From Actinomycetota bacterium (GTDB lineage Bacteria; Actinomycetota; Actinomycetes; JACCUZ01): a DNA stretch of 30,858 bases. The stretch covers positions 1 to 30,858 of the forward strand of contig JAVEDG010000273.1 in NCBI GenBank assembly GCA_030841245.1. Reading direction: 5' to 3'. Within the stretch, counting starts at the first letter, position 1; each line of letters begins with the position of its first letter. The translations under genes were made by a program, and so were the position numbers. Of the stretch, positions 15,857 to 24,616 are shown one piece after another. The notes below the pieces were generated by a model. That model was not told where the DNA came from, ran no database searches, and saw nothing but the letters and a program-made list of their open reading frames with translations.

Positions 15857-16942
15857 GTGAGGAAGATCGTCCAAGCGGTTGCTGTGACAGGCATTCTCGC
15901 TGTCGCACTGTCCGCCTGCGGATCGAAGAGCGATTCGGGCACGGGCACCAACAACACGAATCCGGGCAGTGGAGGGAAGGCGCTCAAGGCGTGCATGGTC
16001 CTCGACGTCGGTGGCGTCGACGACCGTTCGTTCAACCAGTCGTCGTGGAAGGGCATGACGGACGCCAAACAGGCGAACAGCAACCTTGCGATCTCCTACG
16101 TCGCGTCCGCGTCGCAGAACGACTACACCCCGAACCTCAACGCCGAGGTCGCCAAGGGATGCCAGACCACCATCGCGGTCGGCGGCCTGATGACCGACGC
16201 GATGATCAAGATCGCCAAGAAGAACCCGACCAAGAAGTTCGGCATCATCGACAGCAACACCGGCCAGCCCAACGTCTACGGCATGCAGTTCAACACCGCC
16301 CAGGGCGCCTTCCTCGGCGGCTACCTCGCTGCCGGCATGACCAAGACCGGCAAGGTCGCGACCTTCGGTGGTGTGAACATCCCGCCGGTCACGATCTACA
16401 TGGACGGCTTCTGGGAGGGCGTCCAGTACTACAACCAGCAGAAGAACAAGAACGTCCAGGTCCTCGGCTGGAACGAGAAGAACCAGAAGGCAGGGACGTT
16501 CGCCAACTCGTTCACCGACCAGAACAAGGGCAAGTCGATCTCGGCGGCCTTCGCACAGCAGGGCGCGGACATCATCTTCCCGGTCGCCGGTGGCACCGGC
16601 CTCGGTGCAGGGGCGCTGGCGCAGTCCTCCGGCGGCAAGGTCAATGTCATGTGGGTCGACACCGACGGTTGCGTGAGCGCACCGCAGTACTGCAAGTACT
16701 TCATCACAAGCGTGGTCAAGAACCTTGCCGACGCCGTGAACAAGTACGTCACCGCCGCGGCGTCCGGCGCCTTCCCGACCGGTACCAGCATCGGCACCCT
16801 GAAGAACCAGGGGACGGGGCTCGCCCCGTTCCACGAGTTCGCCTCGAAGGTGCCGTCGAGCCTGCAGTCGGAGCTGACCCAGGTCAAGGCGGACATCATC
16901 TCCGGCAAGATCAAGATCACGTCTCCCGCGCAGCCGAAGTAG
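15857..16942 (+). CDS. BMP/PnrA-family substrate-binding lipoprotein, nucleoside type
   Basis: The extracytoplasmic binding protein of an ABC importer. GTG 15857 follows a strong Shine-Dalgarno (GGAGG at 15848-15852). The N-terminus is a lipoprotein signal with the lipobox LSAC, Cys21 being the lipid-attachment residue, followed by a Ser/Gly/Asn-rich linker. The mature part has family motifs VGGVDDRSFNQSSWKG near the ligand pocket, GGLMTDAMIK and GMQFNTAQGAFLGGYLAA. BMP-family proteins with this operon layout bind purine or pyrimidine nucleosides (PnrA, NupN and related). 361 residues. The transporter and the two nucleoside enzymes that follow support that ligand class. Confidence 0.92.
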   Translation: MRKIVQAVAVTGILAVALSACGSKSDSGTGTNNTNPGSGGKALKACMVLDVGGVDDRSFNQSSWKGMTDAKQANSNLAISYVASASQNDYTPNLNAEVAKGCQTTIAVGGLMTDAMIKIAKKNPTKKFGIIDSNTGQPNVYGMQFNTAQGAFLGGYLAAGMTKTGKVATFGGVNIPPVTIYMDGFWEGVQYYNQQKNKNVQVLGWNEKNQKAGTFANSFTDQNKGKSISAAFAQQGADIIFPVAGGTGLGAGALAQSSGGKVNVMWVDTDGCVSAPQYCKYFITSVVKNLADAVNKYVTAAASGAFPTGTSIGTLKNQGTGLAPFHEFASKVPSSLQSELTQVKADIISGKIKITSPAQPK

Positions 16943-16995
16943 CCTCCCTGGCTAGCCGGTGACGGCGGAGACGAGCACATAGGTCGGAGGGGAGG

Positions 16996-18585
16996 GTGGC
17001 AGCGCCGCCCTCCCCTCCGCGCGCAGCGACCGAGGAGGCGGCCCTGAGGCTGGAACTGCGGGGCATCACGAAGCGGTTCGGGGCCCTCGTGGCCAACGAC
17101 CGCATCGACCTCACGGTCGAGCCGGGTGAGATCCACGCCCTGCTCGGCGAGAACGGTGCCGGCAAGAGCACGTTGATGAACGTGCTCTACGGGCTCTACC
17201 GTCCCGACGAGGGGGAGATCCTCGTCGACGGGAAGCCGGTCGAGCTGCACGGCCCGGCCGACGCGATGGCGGCGGGCATCGGCATGGTCCACCAGCACTT
17301 CATGCTGATCCCGGTGTTCACCGTCACCGAGAACGTCATGCTCGGCCACGAGGACACGAAAGCCCTGGCGTTCCTCGACCGTCGAAAGGCCCGCCGCAAG
17401 GTGCGCGAGGCGATGCGCGGGCTGGAGGTGCCCACCGACGCCCTGGTCGCCGACCTTCCGGTCGGCGTGCAGCAACGGGTCGAGATCGTCAAGGCGCTGA
17501 TCCGCAACGCCGAGGTGCTGATCCTCGACGAGCCGACTGCGGTCCTGACCCCGCAGGAGATCGACGACCTGATGCGCGTGATGCGCCGGCTGCGCGACGA
17601 CGGCAAGTCGATCGTGTTCATCACCCACAAGCTCAAGGAGGTCCGTGCGGTCGCGGACCGGATCACCGTCATCCGGCGCGGCAGCGTGGTCGGGGAGGCC
17701 GCTCCCTCTGCCACCGAGCAGGAGCTCGCGTCGATGATGGTCGGCCGGCAGGTGGACCTGCAGATCGAGAAGTCCGCGGCCGAGGCCGGCGAGCCGGTGC
17801 TGCGGGTCGCGGACCTGCGGCTGGTCGACCCGGACGGGCGGGTGCTGATCGACGGTGTGTCCTTCGACGTGCGCGCCGGCGAGATCTATGCGATCGCCGG
17901 CGTCCAGGGCAACGGCCAGACCGAGCTGACCGAGACCATCATGGGGCTGGTCCGGCCGACGTCGGGCACCCTGCAGATCGGCGGGCTCGACGTCACCCGG
18001 GCGAGCACCGACGAGGTGCTCGACGCGGGAGTGGGCTACGTCCCCGAGGACCGGATGCACGACGGTCTGGTGTCGGACTTCACGGTGGCCGAGAACATGG
18101 TCCTCGACATCTTCGACCGGGCGCCCTTCGGCGGACGGCTCGCGCTGGACCTCGGCAGGATCGCGCAGAACGCTCACGATCGCGTCGAGGAGTTCGACGT
18201 ACGTACGACGTCGATCGACGCGGCGGTGGGCACCCTCTCGGGCGGCAACCAGCAGAAGGTCGTACTCGCCCGTGAGCTGTCCCGGCCGCTCAAGCTGCTC
18301 GTGGTCGCTCAGCCCACGCGAGGTCTCGACGTCGGTTCGATGGAGTTCGTGCACCGGCGCATCGTCGAGGAGCGCGACAGCGGCACGGCGGTCGTCGTCG
18401 TGTCGACCGAGCTCGACGAGGTGCTCGGGCTCGCCGACCGGATCGCGGTGATGTACCGCGGCCGCATCATCCGCGAGGTGCCCGGCGGCACCTCCGCAGA
18501 CGAGATCGGTTTGCTGATGGCCGGCTCGACCGGAGGGGCGGAGCCCGCCGCCGTCCCCGACGGCGAGCCCGAGGAGGACGCATGA
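16996..18585 (+). CDS. nucleoside ABC transporter ATPase with two ABC domains
   Basis: A 529-residue fusion of two ABC domains, as in sugar/nucleoside importers (RbsA, NupO types). First half: Walker A GENGAGKST at 51-59, Q-loop HQHFM near 99, the variant signature LPVGVQQRVE near 153 and Walker B VLILDEPTA near 173. Second half: a degenerate Walker A (GVQGNGQTE near 300), a normal LSGGNQQ signature near 413 and VVAQPTRGLDV in place of Walker B, with Gln where the catalytic Glu would be. That asymmetry is normal for this family. GTG 16996 has GGAGG 5 nt upstream. ATGA overlap with the first permease. Confidence 0.94.
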   Translation: MAAPPSPPRAATEEAALRLELRGITKRFGALVANDRIDLTVEPGEIHALLGENGAGKSTLMNVLYGLYRPDEGEILVDGKPVELHGPADAMAAGIGMVHQHFMLIPVFTVTENVMLGHEDTKALAFLDRRKARRKVREAMRGLEVPTDALVADLPVGVQQRVEIVKALIRNAEVLILDEPTAVLTPQEIDDLMRVMRRLRDDGKSIVFITHKLKEVRAVADRITVIRRGSVVGEAAPSATEQELASMMVGRQVDLQIEKSAAEAGEPVLRVADLRLVDPDGRVLIDGVSFDVRAGEIYAIAGVQGNGQTELTETIMGLVRPTSGTLQIGGLDVTRASTDEVLDAGVGYVPEDRMHDGLVSDFTVAENMVLDIFDRAPFGGRLALDLGRIAQNAHDRVEEFDVRTTSIDAAVGTLSGGNQQKVVLARELSRPLKLLVVAQPTRGLDVGSMEFVHRRIVEERDSGTAVVVVSTELDEVLGLADRIAVMYRGRIIREVPGGTSADEIGLLMAGSTGGAEPAAVPDGEPEEDA

Positions 18586-19862
18586 GCACGCCGACCGCGA
18601 CGGACCCGCCACCGCCCACCGACCCGGAGGACGCAGTGCCGCAACCGCCCGCGCGGTCGTGGGGGACCAGGGCGTTGGACGCGGTCCGTTACGGCAACGC
18701 CGTCGTCGTCACGGTGCTCGCGTTGCTGGTGGCCGTCGTGGTCGGCGGGCTGCTCATCGCGGTGGCGGACGAGCCGACCCGCCAGGCCATGCACTACTTC
18801 TTCTCCTACCCGTGGGACACGTTCTCCCGGGCCTGGTCCGCGGTCTCCAGCGCCTACGGAGCGCTGCTCAAGGGAGCCATCCTCGACCCGCACGCACTCT
18901 CCAGCGGCAGCCTGACCGAGATCTTCAACCCGCTGTCCGAGACGGTGCTGAACTCGATCCCGCTGATCCTCGCCGGTCTGTCGGTGGGTCTGGCCTTTCG
19001 CGCCGGCCTGTTCAACATCGGCGCCCAGGGCCAGATCATCCTGGGCGCCATCTTCGCGGGCTACGTCGGCTTCGCCTGGCACCTTCCCGTGGTGATCCAC
19101 CTGCTCGTGGCGCTGGCCGCAGGCATCATCGGAGGGGCGATCTGGGGTGGGGTGGCCGGCGTCCTCAAGGCGAAGACCGGTGCCCACGAGGTCATCACCA
19201 CGATCATGCTCAACTACGTCGCGGTGTACCTGCTCGCCTACCTGCTCGGCGTCAAGGGCTTCCAGCGCCCGCCGTACCAGCAGGCCATCTCCCGCGTCGT
19301 CGACACCAACGCGACCCTGCCGCACCTGCTCGGGTCGGACCTGCGGCTGCACGCCGGCATCATCATCGCGCTCGCCGCCGCCGTCGGGGTCGGCTGGCTG
19401 CTCGACCGCAGCACCACCGGGTTCCAGCTGCGAGCGGTGGGAGCAAACCCGAGCGCCGCGCGGACGGCAGGGATGAGCGTCGAGCGCAACTACATCCTCG
19501 TGATGGTGCTGGCCGGCGCGCTCGCGGGGCTGGCCGGCTGCAGCCAGATCCTCGGCACCAACCCGGCGATCACGGCGGACATCGACGGCGGCTTCGGCTT
19601 CGACGGCATCACCGTCGCGCTGCTCGGGCGCGGGCGACCCGGCGGGACGGTGCTGGCCGGCCTGCTGTTCGGCGCGCTGCGCGCCGGCGGTGTCGCGATG
19701 CAGTCCGACACGGGAACGCCGATCGACCTGGTCGTGGTCATCCAGTCGCTGATCGTCCTGTTCATCGCCGCACCCCCGCTGATCCGGTCGATCTTCCGGC
19801 TCAAGGCGGCTCGTGGCGCCGGGGTCGGCGGCAGCCAGCTCGCGAAGGGGTGGAACGGGTGA
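18582..19862 (+). CDS. nucleoside ABC transporter permease 1
   Basis: A 426-residue inner-membrane permease of the BPD_transp_2 family. After a Pro-rich N-terminal tail of about 35 residues, the first span is AVVVTVLALLVAVVVGGLLIAVA; the core begins around residue 120 with family signature LAGLSVGLAFRAGLFNIGAQGQIILGA, and the cytoplasmic loop contacting the ATPase is near LKAKTGAHEVITTIMLNY. A final hydrophobic block ends before a basic tail. It overlaps the ATPase by 4 nt and the second permease by 4 nt, so the three parts are made together. Confidence 0.93.
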   Translation: MSTPTATDPPPPTDPEDAVPQPPARSWGTRALDAVRYGNAVVVTVLALLVAVVVGGLLIAVADEPTRQAMHYFFSYPWDTFSRAWSAVSSAYGALLKGAILDPHALSSGSLTEIFNPLSETVLNSIPLILAGLSVGLAFRAGLFNIGAQGQIILGAIFAGYVGFAWHLPVVIHLLVALAAGIIGGAIWGGVAGVLKAKTGAHEVITTIMLNYVAVYLLAYLLGVKGFQRPPYQQAISRVVDTNATLPHLLGSDLRLHAGIIIALAAAVGVGWLLDRSTTGFQLRAVGANPSAARTAGMSVERNYILVMVLAGALAGLAGCSQILGTNPAITADIDGGFGFDGITVALLGRGRPGGTVLAGLLFGALRAGGVAMQSDTGTPIDLVVVIQSLIVLFIAAPPLIRSIFRLKAARGAGVGGSQLAKGWNG

Positions 19863-21178
19863 GCGTCACCGACAAGCAACCCGTCGACCCGGAGTCCTCG
19901 ACGGTCCACGAGGTCGTCGAGGTCCCGGTGTCGCGGCGTCGCCGCATCGGCACCGGGATCGTGCTGGCCGTCGTCGGCCTCTTCTGCGTGCTCGCCTTCG
20001 GGCTCGGGTCGCACGCGGGATACGACGCCACATTCGGCCTGTCGAGCCTCGCCGCCGCCCACAACCTGCCCGACGTCGTCCTGCCGGCACGCGTCACCGC
20101 GATCCTGCTCGGCGCCCTCGTCCTGGTCCTTGCGGGCTGGCAGCTCGGGCGCGGTTTCTCCCGACGACAGCTGCGCTGGGTGCTCGGGGTCACGATCTTC
20201 TGCTTCGTGATGGCGTTCCTCTGCTGGGCCATGACCGGTACCAAGGGGACGACCATCGACTTCCTCGGACTGCTGCAGAACACCATCTTCACGGCCACAC
20301 CGCTGATCCTCGGTGCCCTCGCGGGCATCATGTGCGAGCGCTCCGGCGTCATCAACGTGGCGATCGAGGGCCAGATGCTGGCCGGGGCGTTCACCGGGGC
20401 GCTGGCCGCGACGGTGGCGTCCAGCCTCGGCGTCGGGATGGTCGCCGGGATGGTTGCGGGGTCGCTGATGGGTGCCCTGCTCGCGGTGTTCGCCATCAGG
20501 TACGTCGTCAACCAGGTCGTGCTCGGCGTCGTCCTCAACGTGTTCGCGCTCGGCCTGACCGGCTTCCTGTACGACGCACTGATGCAGCCGCACGCCGACA
20601 CGTTCAACAACCCCAACTTCTTCGGGCCCAAGCAGCTCCCGCTGCTCGGCGACATCCCGTTCTTCGGGCCGCTGCTCTTCGACGCCAACGTCATCGTCTA
20701 CCTGACCTACATCCTGATCATCGCCGTCCACGTCGGGCTGTTCCACACCCGCTGGGGGCTGCGCACGCGGGCGGTCGGCGAGCACCCGAGGGCCGCCGAC
20801 ACCGTCGGCATCAACGTGCTGCGCACGCGCTACGTCAACGTCATCGCGGCCGGCCTCATAGCCGGGCTGGCCGGTGCCTACCTCACCATCGGGACCATCG
20901 GGGCGTTCAGCAAGAACATCTCGTCGGGCAAGGGCTTCATCGCGCTCGCGGCCGTCATCTTCGGCAGGTGGCGGCCGCTCGGTGCGCTCGGTGCGGCCCT
21001 GCTGTTCGGCTTCGCCGACGCCCTGCAGACCGTGCTGTCGATCGTCGGCACGCCCGTCTCGATCCCCTCGTCCTTCCTCGCCATGCTCCCGTACCTGGCC
21101 ACGCTCTTCGCCGTCGCGGGGCTGGTCGGGCGAGGGCAGGCACCGGCAGCTGACGGCGTGCCGTACGTGAAGGGGTGA
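19859..21178 (+). CDS. nucleoside ABC transporter permease 2
   Basis: The second 439-residue permease, expected to form a heterodimer with permease 1. An N-terminal tail rich in acidic residues leads to spans at about 33-53, 79-97 and 108-125, then the conserved core ATPLILGALAGIMCERSGVINVAIEGQMLAGAF, the coupling loop region IRYVVNQVVLGVVLNVFALG, and GLRTRAVGEHPRAADTVGINV. GTG 19859 overlaps the permease 1 stop and the stop overlaps the cdd start, both by GTGA. Confidence 0.93.
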   Translation: MSVTDKQPVDPESSTVHEVVEVPVSRRRRIGTGIVLAVVGLFCVLAFGLGSHAGYDATFGLSSLAAAHNLPDVVLPARVTAILLGALVLVLAGWQLGRGFSRRQLRWVLGVTIFCFVMAFLCWAMTGTKGTTIDFLGLLQNTIFTATPLILGALAGIMCERSGVINVAIEGQMLAGAFTGALAATVASSLGVGMVAGMVAGSLMGALLAVFAIRYVVNQVVLGVVLNVFALGLTGFLYDALMQPHADTFNNPNFFGPKQLPLLGDIPFFGPLLFDANVIVYLTYILIIAVHVGLFHTRWGLRTRAVGEHPRAADTVGINVLRTRYVNVIAAGLIAGLAGAYLTIGTIGAFSKNISSGKGFIALAAVIFGRWRPLGALGAALLFGFADALQTVLSIVGTPVSIPSSFLAMLPYLATLFAVAGLVGRGQAPAADGVPYVKG

Positions 21179-21579
21179 GCGTGGCCGCCGTCGACTGGGC
21201 CGCCCTGCGCAGCACTGCCCGACAGGCGATGGAGCAGGCCTATGCGCCTTACTCCGGGTTCAGGGTCGGGGCGGCGGCACTGGTCGACGACGGGCGCGTG
21301 GTGTCGGGCTGCAACGTGGAGAACGCGTCGTACGGGCTGACCCTGTGCGCCGAGTGCGGGCTGGTGTCGGCGCTGCACGCGTCCGGGGGTGGCCGGCTGG
21401 TCGCCTTCACCTGCGTGGACGGCCGCGGTGGGCTGCTCATGCCGTGCGGGAGGTGCCGGCAGCTGCTCTGGGAGCACGGCGGGCCCGACCTGCTGGTCGA
21501 GACGCCCTCCGGGGTGCGGCCGATGACCGAGGTGCTGCCGGCCGCCTTCGGACCCGAGGACCTCGAGGACCACCGGTGA
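21175..21579 (+). CDS. cdd: cytidine deaminase
   Basis: Deaminates cytidine and deoxycytidine to uridine and deoxyuridine. The 134-residue protein is the small tetrameric type. The catalytic zinc site is C58-A-E60, with Glu60 as proton shuttle, and P90-C91-G-R-C94; substrate-binding GCNVENASYG precedes it. GTG 21175 overlaps the permease stop, tying pyrimidine nucleoside uptake to its first catabolic step. Confidence 0.95.
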   Translation: MSVAAVDWAALRSTARQAMEQAYAPYSGFRVGAAALVDDGRVVSGCNVENASYGLTLCAECGLVSALHASGGGRLVAFTCVDGRGGLLMPCGRCRQLLWEHGGPDLLVETPSGVRPMTEVLPAAFGPEDLEDHR

Positions 21580-21583
21580 TCCG

Positions 21584-22876
21584 GTGAACGCCGCTTCGTT
21601 CGACGCGGTGGACGTGATCCGCGCCAAGCGCGACCGGGCCGAGCTCACCGACGCCCAGATCGACTGGGTGATCGCGGCCTACACCCGTGGCGACGTGGCC
21701 GACGAGCAGATGTCGGCGCTGGCGATGGCGATCCTGCTCAACGGCATGTCGCGGCGCGAGGTGTCGCGCTGGACCGACGCGATGATCTCCTCCGGCGAGC
21801 GGCTCAGCTTCCCCGACCTCGGTCGCCCGACCACCGACAAGCACTCGACCGGTGGCGTGGGCGACAAGATCACCCTGCCGCTCGCACCGCTGGTCGCGGC
21901 GTGCGGCGCCGCGGTCCCGCAGCTGTCCGGCCGCGGGCTCGGCCACACGGGAGGCACGCTCGACAAGCTCGAGTCGATCCCGGGGTGGCGCGCCACGCTG
22001 ACGGGCGAGGAGTTCATCGCACAGCTGCGCGAGGTCGGAGCCGTCGTCTGCGCCGCGAGCGACAACCTGGCGCCGGCCGACAAGAAGCTCTACGGGCTGC
22101 GGGACGTGACCGGCACGGTCGAGGCGATCCCGCTCATCGCCAGCTCGATCATGAGCAAGAAGATCGCCGAGGGCACCGGCGCCCTGGTGCTCGACGTCAA
22201 GGTGGGGTCGGGGGCGTTCATGAAGGACGTCGACCGGGCCCGCGAGCTGGCCCGCGCCATGGTCGAGCTCGGAGGTGACCACGGCGTACGCACCGTGGCG
22301 CTGCTCACCAACATGGCCACACCGCTCGGGCGCACGGCAGGCAACGCCCTGGAGGTCCGCGAGTCGGTCGAGGTGCTCGCCGGTGGCGGACCGGCCGACG
22401 TGGTCGACCTGACCCTGGCGCTGGCCCGAGAGATGCTCGCCGCTGCCGGGCTGGAAGGGGTCGACCCCGCCGACCGGCTGGCGGACGGCTCGGCGATGGA
22501 CGTGTGGCGGCGGATGGTCGCCGCGCAGGGCGGCGACCCGGACGCCGAGCTGCCGGTGGCCCGCGAGAGCCAGGTGGTCGCCGCCCCCGCCGACGGCGTA
22601 CTGGTCGAGCTGGACGCCCTGGCCGTCGGGGTGGCGGCCTGGCGGCTCGGTGCCGGGCGGGCCCGCAAGGAGGACGCCGTCCAGGCCGGCGCCGGCGTCG
22701 TGTTGCACGCCAAGCCCGGCGACGTCGTCCGCGGCGGCGAGCCGCTGTTCACCCTGCACACAGACACACCGGAGCGCTTCGCGCGGGCCGTGGAGGCTCT
22801 GGACGGGGCTGTGGTGATCGCTCCCGAGGGGGCTCGTCCGGACCTGCTGCCGCTCGTCATCGACCGGGTGGCCTGA
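21584..22876 (+). CDS. deoA: thymidine phosphorylase (pyrimidine-nucleoside phosphorylase)
   Basis: Splits thymidine, deoxyuridine or uridine with phosphate into base and (deoxy)ribose-1-phosphate. The 430-residue protein has the alpha-helical N-domain, the phosphate-binding signature TDKHSTGGVGDKITLPLAPLVAA, SGRGLGHTGGTLDKLESIPG, and the C-terminal domain with RKEDAVQAGAGVVLHAKPGD. GTG 21584 lies 4 nt after the cdd stop with no strong ribosome site of its own, so it probably depends on translation of cdd. This closes the import operon; the next gene is convergent. Confidence 0.95.
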   Translation: MNAASFDAVDVIRAKRDRAELTDAQIDWVIAAYTRGDVADEQMSALAMAILLNGMSRREVSRWTDAMISSGERLSFPDLGRPTTDKHSTGGVGDKITLPLAPLVAACGAAVPQLSGRGLGHTGGTLDKLESIPGWRATLTGEEFIAQLREVGAVVCAASDNLAPADKKLYGLRDVTGTVEAIPLIASSIMSKKIAEGTGALVLDVKVGSGAFMKDVDRARELARAMVELGGDHGVRTVALLTNMATPLGRTAGNALEVRESVEVLAGGGPADVVDLTLALAREMLAAAGLEGVDPADRLADGSAMDVWRRMVAAQGGDPDAELPVARESQVVAAPADGVLVELDALAVGVAAWRLGAGRARKEDAVQAGAGVVLHAKPGDVVRGGEPLFTLHTDTPERFARAVEALDGAVVIAPEGARPDLLPLVIDRVA

Positions 22877-22901
22877 GCCGGCGCCCCGCGAAGCCGAGTG
22901 C

Positions 22902-23339
22902 TTACCGGCCCCGGTCCACAGGACGGTCGTCGCCGCGACGGAACGGGTCCGGTGTGGGCGGCTGGGCCAGCTCGGCGCGCGGGCAGGTGCCGATGGTCAG
23001 CCCGGCCCAGATGAGAGCGTCGTCGCACAGGCTCTCGACCGACCAGCCCTGGTTGAGGCCCGGCTCGGTGACGGTCACCTTGTAGATGGTGATCTCGTGG
23101 CGGTGGGGGCTGTCGTACATGACGGCGATCGAGCCCAGCAGCTGGGCCTCGCCGCGGGTGCCACCGACGCCGTCCCAGGGTGCGTCGTAGCGCTGCCAGA
23201 GGGACGACGTGGCGTTCCAGACACCGCCGGCCGAGACGTCGAGCCGGCGCAGCTGCTGCAGGACCTGCGCCGCGGCGCGCTCGTCCAGGATGGCCGCGGG
23301 CCGGATGATCCGGACATCCTCGCGTGCGCCCACAGTCAT
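22902..23339 (-). CDS. hypothetical protein, 145 residues, divergent from add
   Basis: I do not recognise a named family. The frame runs from ATG 23339 to a TAA stop at 22902, with strong G/C third-position bias. It looks like a soluble mixed alpha/beta protein: an N-terminal RIIRPAAILDERAAAQVLQQLRRL helix, then SLWQRYDAPWDGVGG, strands such as AQLLGSIAVMYD and HEITIYKVTVTEPG, and an acidic, Pro/Arg-rich C-terminal tail that is probably disordered. There is no signal peptide, membrane span or cysteine cluster (two single Cys only). It is head to head with adenosine deaminase across 62 nt and tail to tail with deoA. A longer in-frame start at 23444 would run into add and is unlikely. Confidence 0.7.
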   Translation of the reverse strand: MTVGAREDVRIIRPAAILDERAAAQVLQQLRRLDVSAGGVWNATSSLWQRYDAPWDGVGGTRGEAQLLGSIAVMYDSPHRHEITIYKVTVTEPGLNQGWSVESLCDDALIWAGLTIGTCPRAELAQPPTPDPFRRGDDRPVDRGR

Positions 23340-23385
23340 GCCTCTTTCATCGTGCGACTCGTGCCCGAGGTTGAGAGTTTGGCAG

Positions 23386-23395
23386 ACGGTAGCGT
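23386..23395. promoter_or_regulatory. overlapping divergent -10 elements between hypothetical gene and add
   Basis: The 10-mer ACGGTAGCGT reads TAGCGT (23390-23395) on the + strand and TACCGT on the minus strand, the two hexamers sharing the central TA. The + strand element predicts transcription start exactly at the G of the add GTG (23402), a leaderless mRNA. The minus-strand element would give a leader of about 41 nt for the hypothetical gene. Polymerase could not occupy both at once. Confidence 0.5.
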
Positions 23396-23401
23396 GCCCA
23401 C

Positions 23402-24496
23402 GTGACCAAGTCTTTGTCTGCCGATCTGCTGGGTCGTGCCCCAAAGGTACTGCTTCATGATCATCTGGACGGGGGTGTACGCCCCGCTACCGTGGTCGAG
23501 CTGGCGGCCGAGACTGGTTACGAGGGGTTACCGACCGGCGATGTCGACGGCCTCTCGCGGTGGTTCTTCGACGCGGCCAACTCGGGCTCACTCGAACGCT
23601 ACCTGGAGACCTTCGTCCACACCGTCGGCGTGATGCAGACGCCGGACGCGCTCGCCCGGATCGCGGCCGAGTGCGCCGAGGACCTGGCCGCGGACGGGGT
23701 GGTCTACGCCGAGGTGCGCTACGCGCCGGAGCTGCATGTGACGGGGGATCTGGGGCTGGCCGAGGTCGTCGAGGCCGTCAACGCCGGGTTCCGCGAGGGC
23801 GAGGCGCGGGCCCGGGCCGCCGGCCGGGCGATCCGGGTGGGTGCCCTGCTCACCGCGATGCGCCACGCGGCGCGCTCGATGGAGATCGCCGAGCTCGCGG
23901 TTGCCTACCGCGACCAGGGAGTGGCCGGTTTCGACATCGCGGGGGCCGAGGCGGGCTACCCGCCCACCAGGCATCTGGACGCGTTCGAGTACCTCCAGCG
24001 GGAGAACGCCCACTTCACCATCCACGCGGGCGAGGGCTTCGGCCTGCCGTCCATCTGGCAGGCCATCCAGTGGTGCGGGGCCGACCGGCTGGGCCACGGC
24101 GTACGCATCATCGACGACATCACCGTCGAGGAGGACGGCGAGGTGCAGCTCGGGCGCCTCGCGGCGTACGTGCGTGACAAGCGGATCCCGCTGGAGATGT
24201 GCCCGACGTCCAACGTCATGACCGGAGCCGCGAAGTCGATCGAGGACCATCCGATCGGGCTGCTGCGCAAGCTCTACTTCCGGGTCACGGTCAACACCGA
24301 CAACCGGCTGATGAGCGGCACGAGCATGACGAAGGAGTTCGTGCAGCTCGCCGATGCGTTCGGCTGGGGGTTGGAGGACTTCCAGTGGCTGACCGTCAAC
24401 GCGATGAAGTCGGCGTTCGTCCCCTTCGACCAGCGGCTGGCTCTGATCAACGACGTGATCAAGCCGGGGTACGCCGCGCTGGCGGTCCAGGTCTGA
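23402..24496 (+). CDS. add: adenosine deaminase
   Basis: Converts adenosine and deoxyadenosine to inosine and deoxyinosine. The 364-residue TIM-barrel enzyme has zinc ligands H19 and H21 in LLHDHLDGG, H208 with catalytic Glu211 in TIHAGEGFG, LGHGVRI, and Asp300 in VNTDNRLMSG. GTG 23402 coincides with the predicted transcription start, six bases after TAGCGT, so the gene is probably leaderless. Its first 30 codons are unlike the rest of the window: 14 end in A or T, while later codons almost all end in G or C. The inosine formed is the substrate of PunA in the minus-strand unit. Confidence 0.95.
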   Translation: MTKSLSADLLGRAPKVLLHDHLDGGVRPATVVELAAETGYEGLPTGDVDGLSRWFFDAANSGSLERYLETFVHTVGVMQTPDALARIAAECAEDLAADGVVYAEVRYAPELHVTGDLGLAEVVEAVNAGFREGEARARAAGRAIRVGALLTAMRHAARSMEIAELAVAYRDQGVAGFDIAGAEAGYPPTRHLDAFEYLQRENAHFTIHAGEGFGLPSIWQAIQWCGADRLGHGVRIIDDITVEEDGEVQLGRLAAYVRDKRIPLEMCPTSNVMTGAAKSIEDHPIGLLRKLYFRVTVNTDNRLMSGTSMTKEFVQLADAFGWGLEDFQWLTVNAMKSAFVPFDQRLALINDVIKPGYAALAVQV

Positions 24497-24508
24497 CCAG
24501 GGACGGCG

Positions 24509-24539
24509 AGGCCCCCCCGTCCGGTGGACGCGGGGGCCT
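24509..24539. terminator. strong hairpin after add, probably bidirectional terminator
   Basis: AGGCCCCC (24509-24516) pairs with GGGGGCCT (24532-24539), and inside the loop GTCC (24519-24522) pairs with GGAC (24526-24529). It begins 12 nt after the add stop. There is no T-run, which is usual in high-GC actinobacteria. As the stem is symmetric it could also stop transcription arriving from the minus strand. Confidence 0.65.
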
Positions 24540-24564
24540 GCCTTCGTCATGTGGTCCGGGAGGG

Positions 24565-24616
24565 ACCGAGCGCGGAGCGCTCAGTCGTCCACCGAGCGCG
24601 GAGCGCTCAGTCGTCC
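24565..24616. repeat. perfect 26-bp tandem duplication, each unit a hairpin
   Basis: Units 24565-24590 and 24591-24616 are identical over all 26 bases. Each contains GAGCGC-GGA-GCGCTC, a 6-bp stem with 3-nt loop (24568-24582 and 24594-24608). The second unit overlaps the stop codon of the small minus-strand ORF. Confidence 0.9.

Noticed and set aside
23340..23444. Longer N-terminus for the 145-residue hypothetical protein
   Set aside because: It would run through the shared promoter and into the add coding sequence; ATG 23339 leaves room for both promoters.
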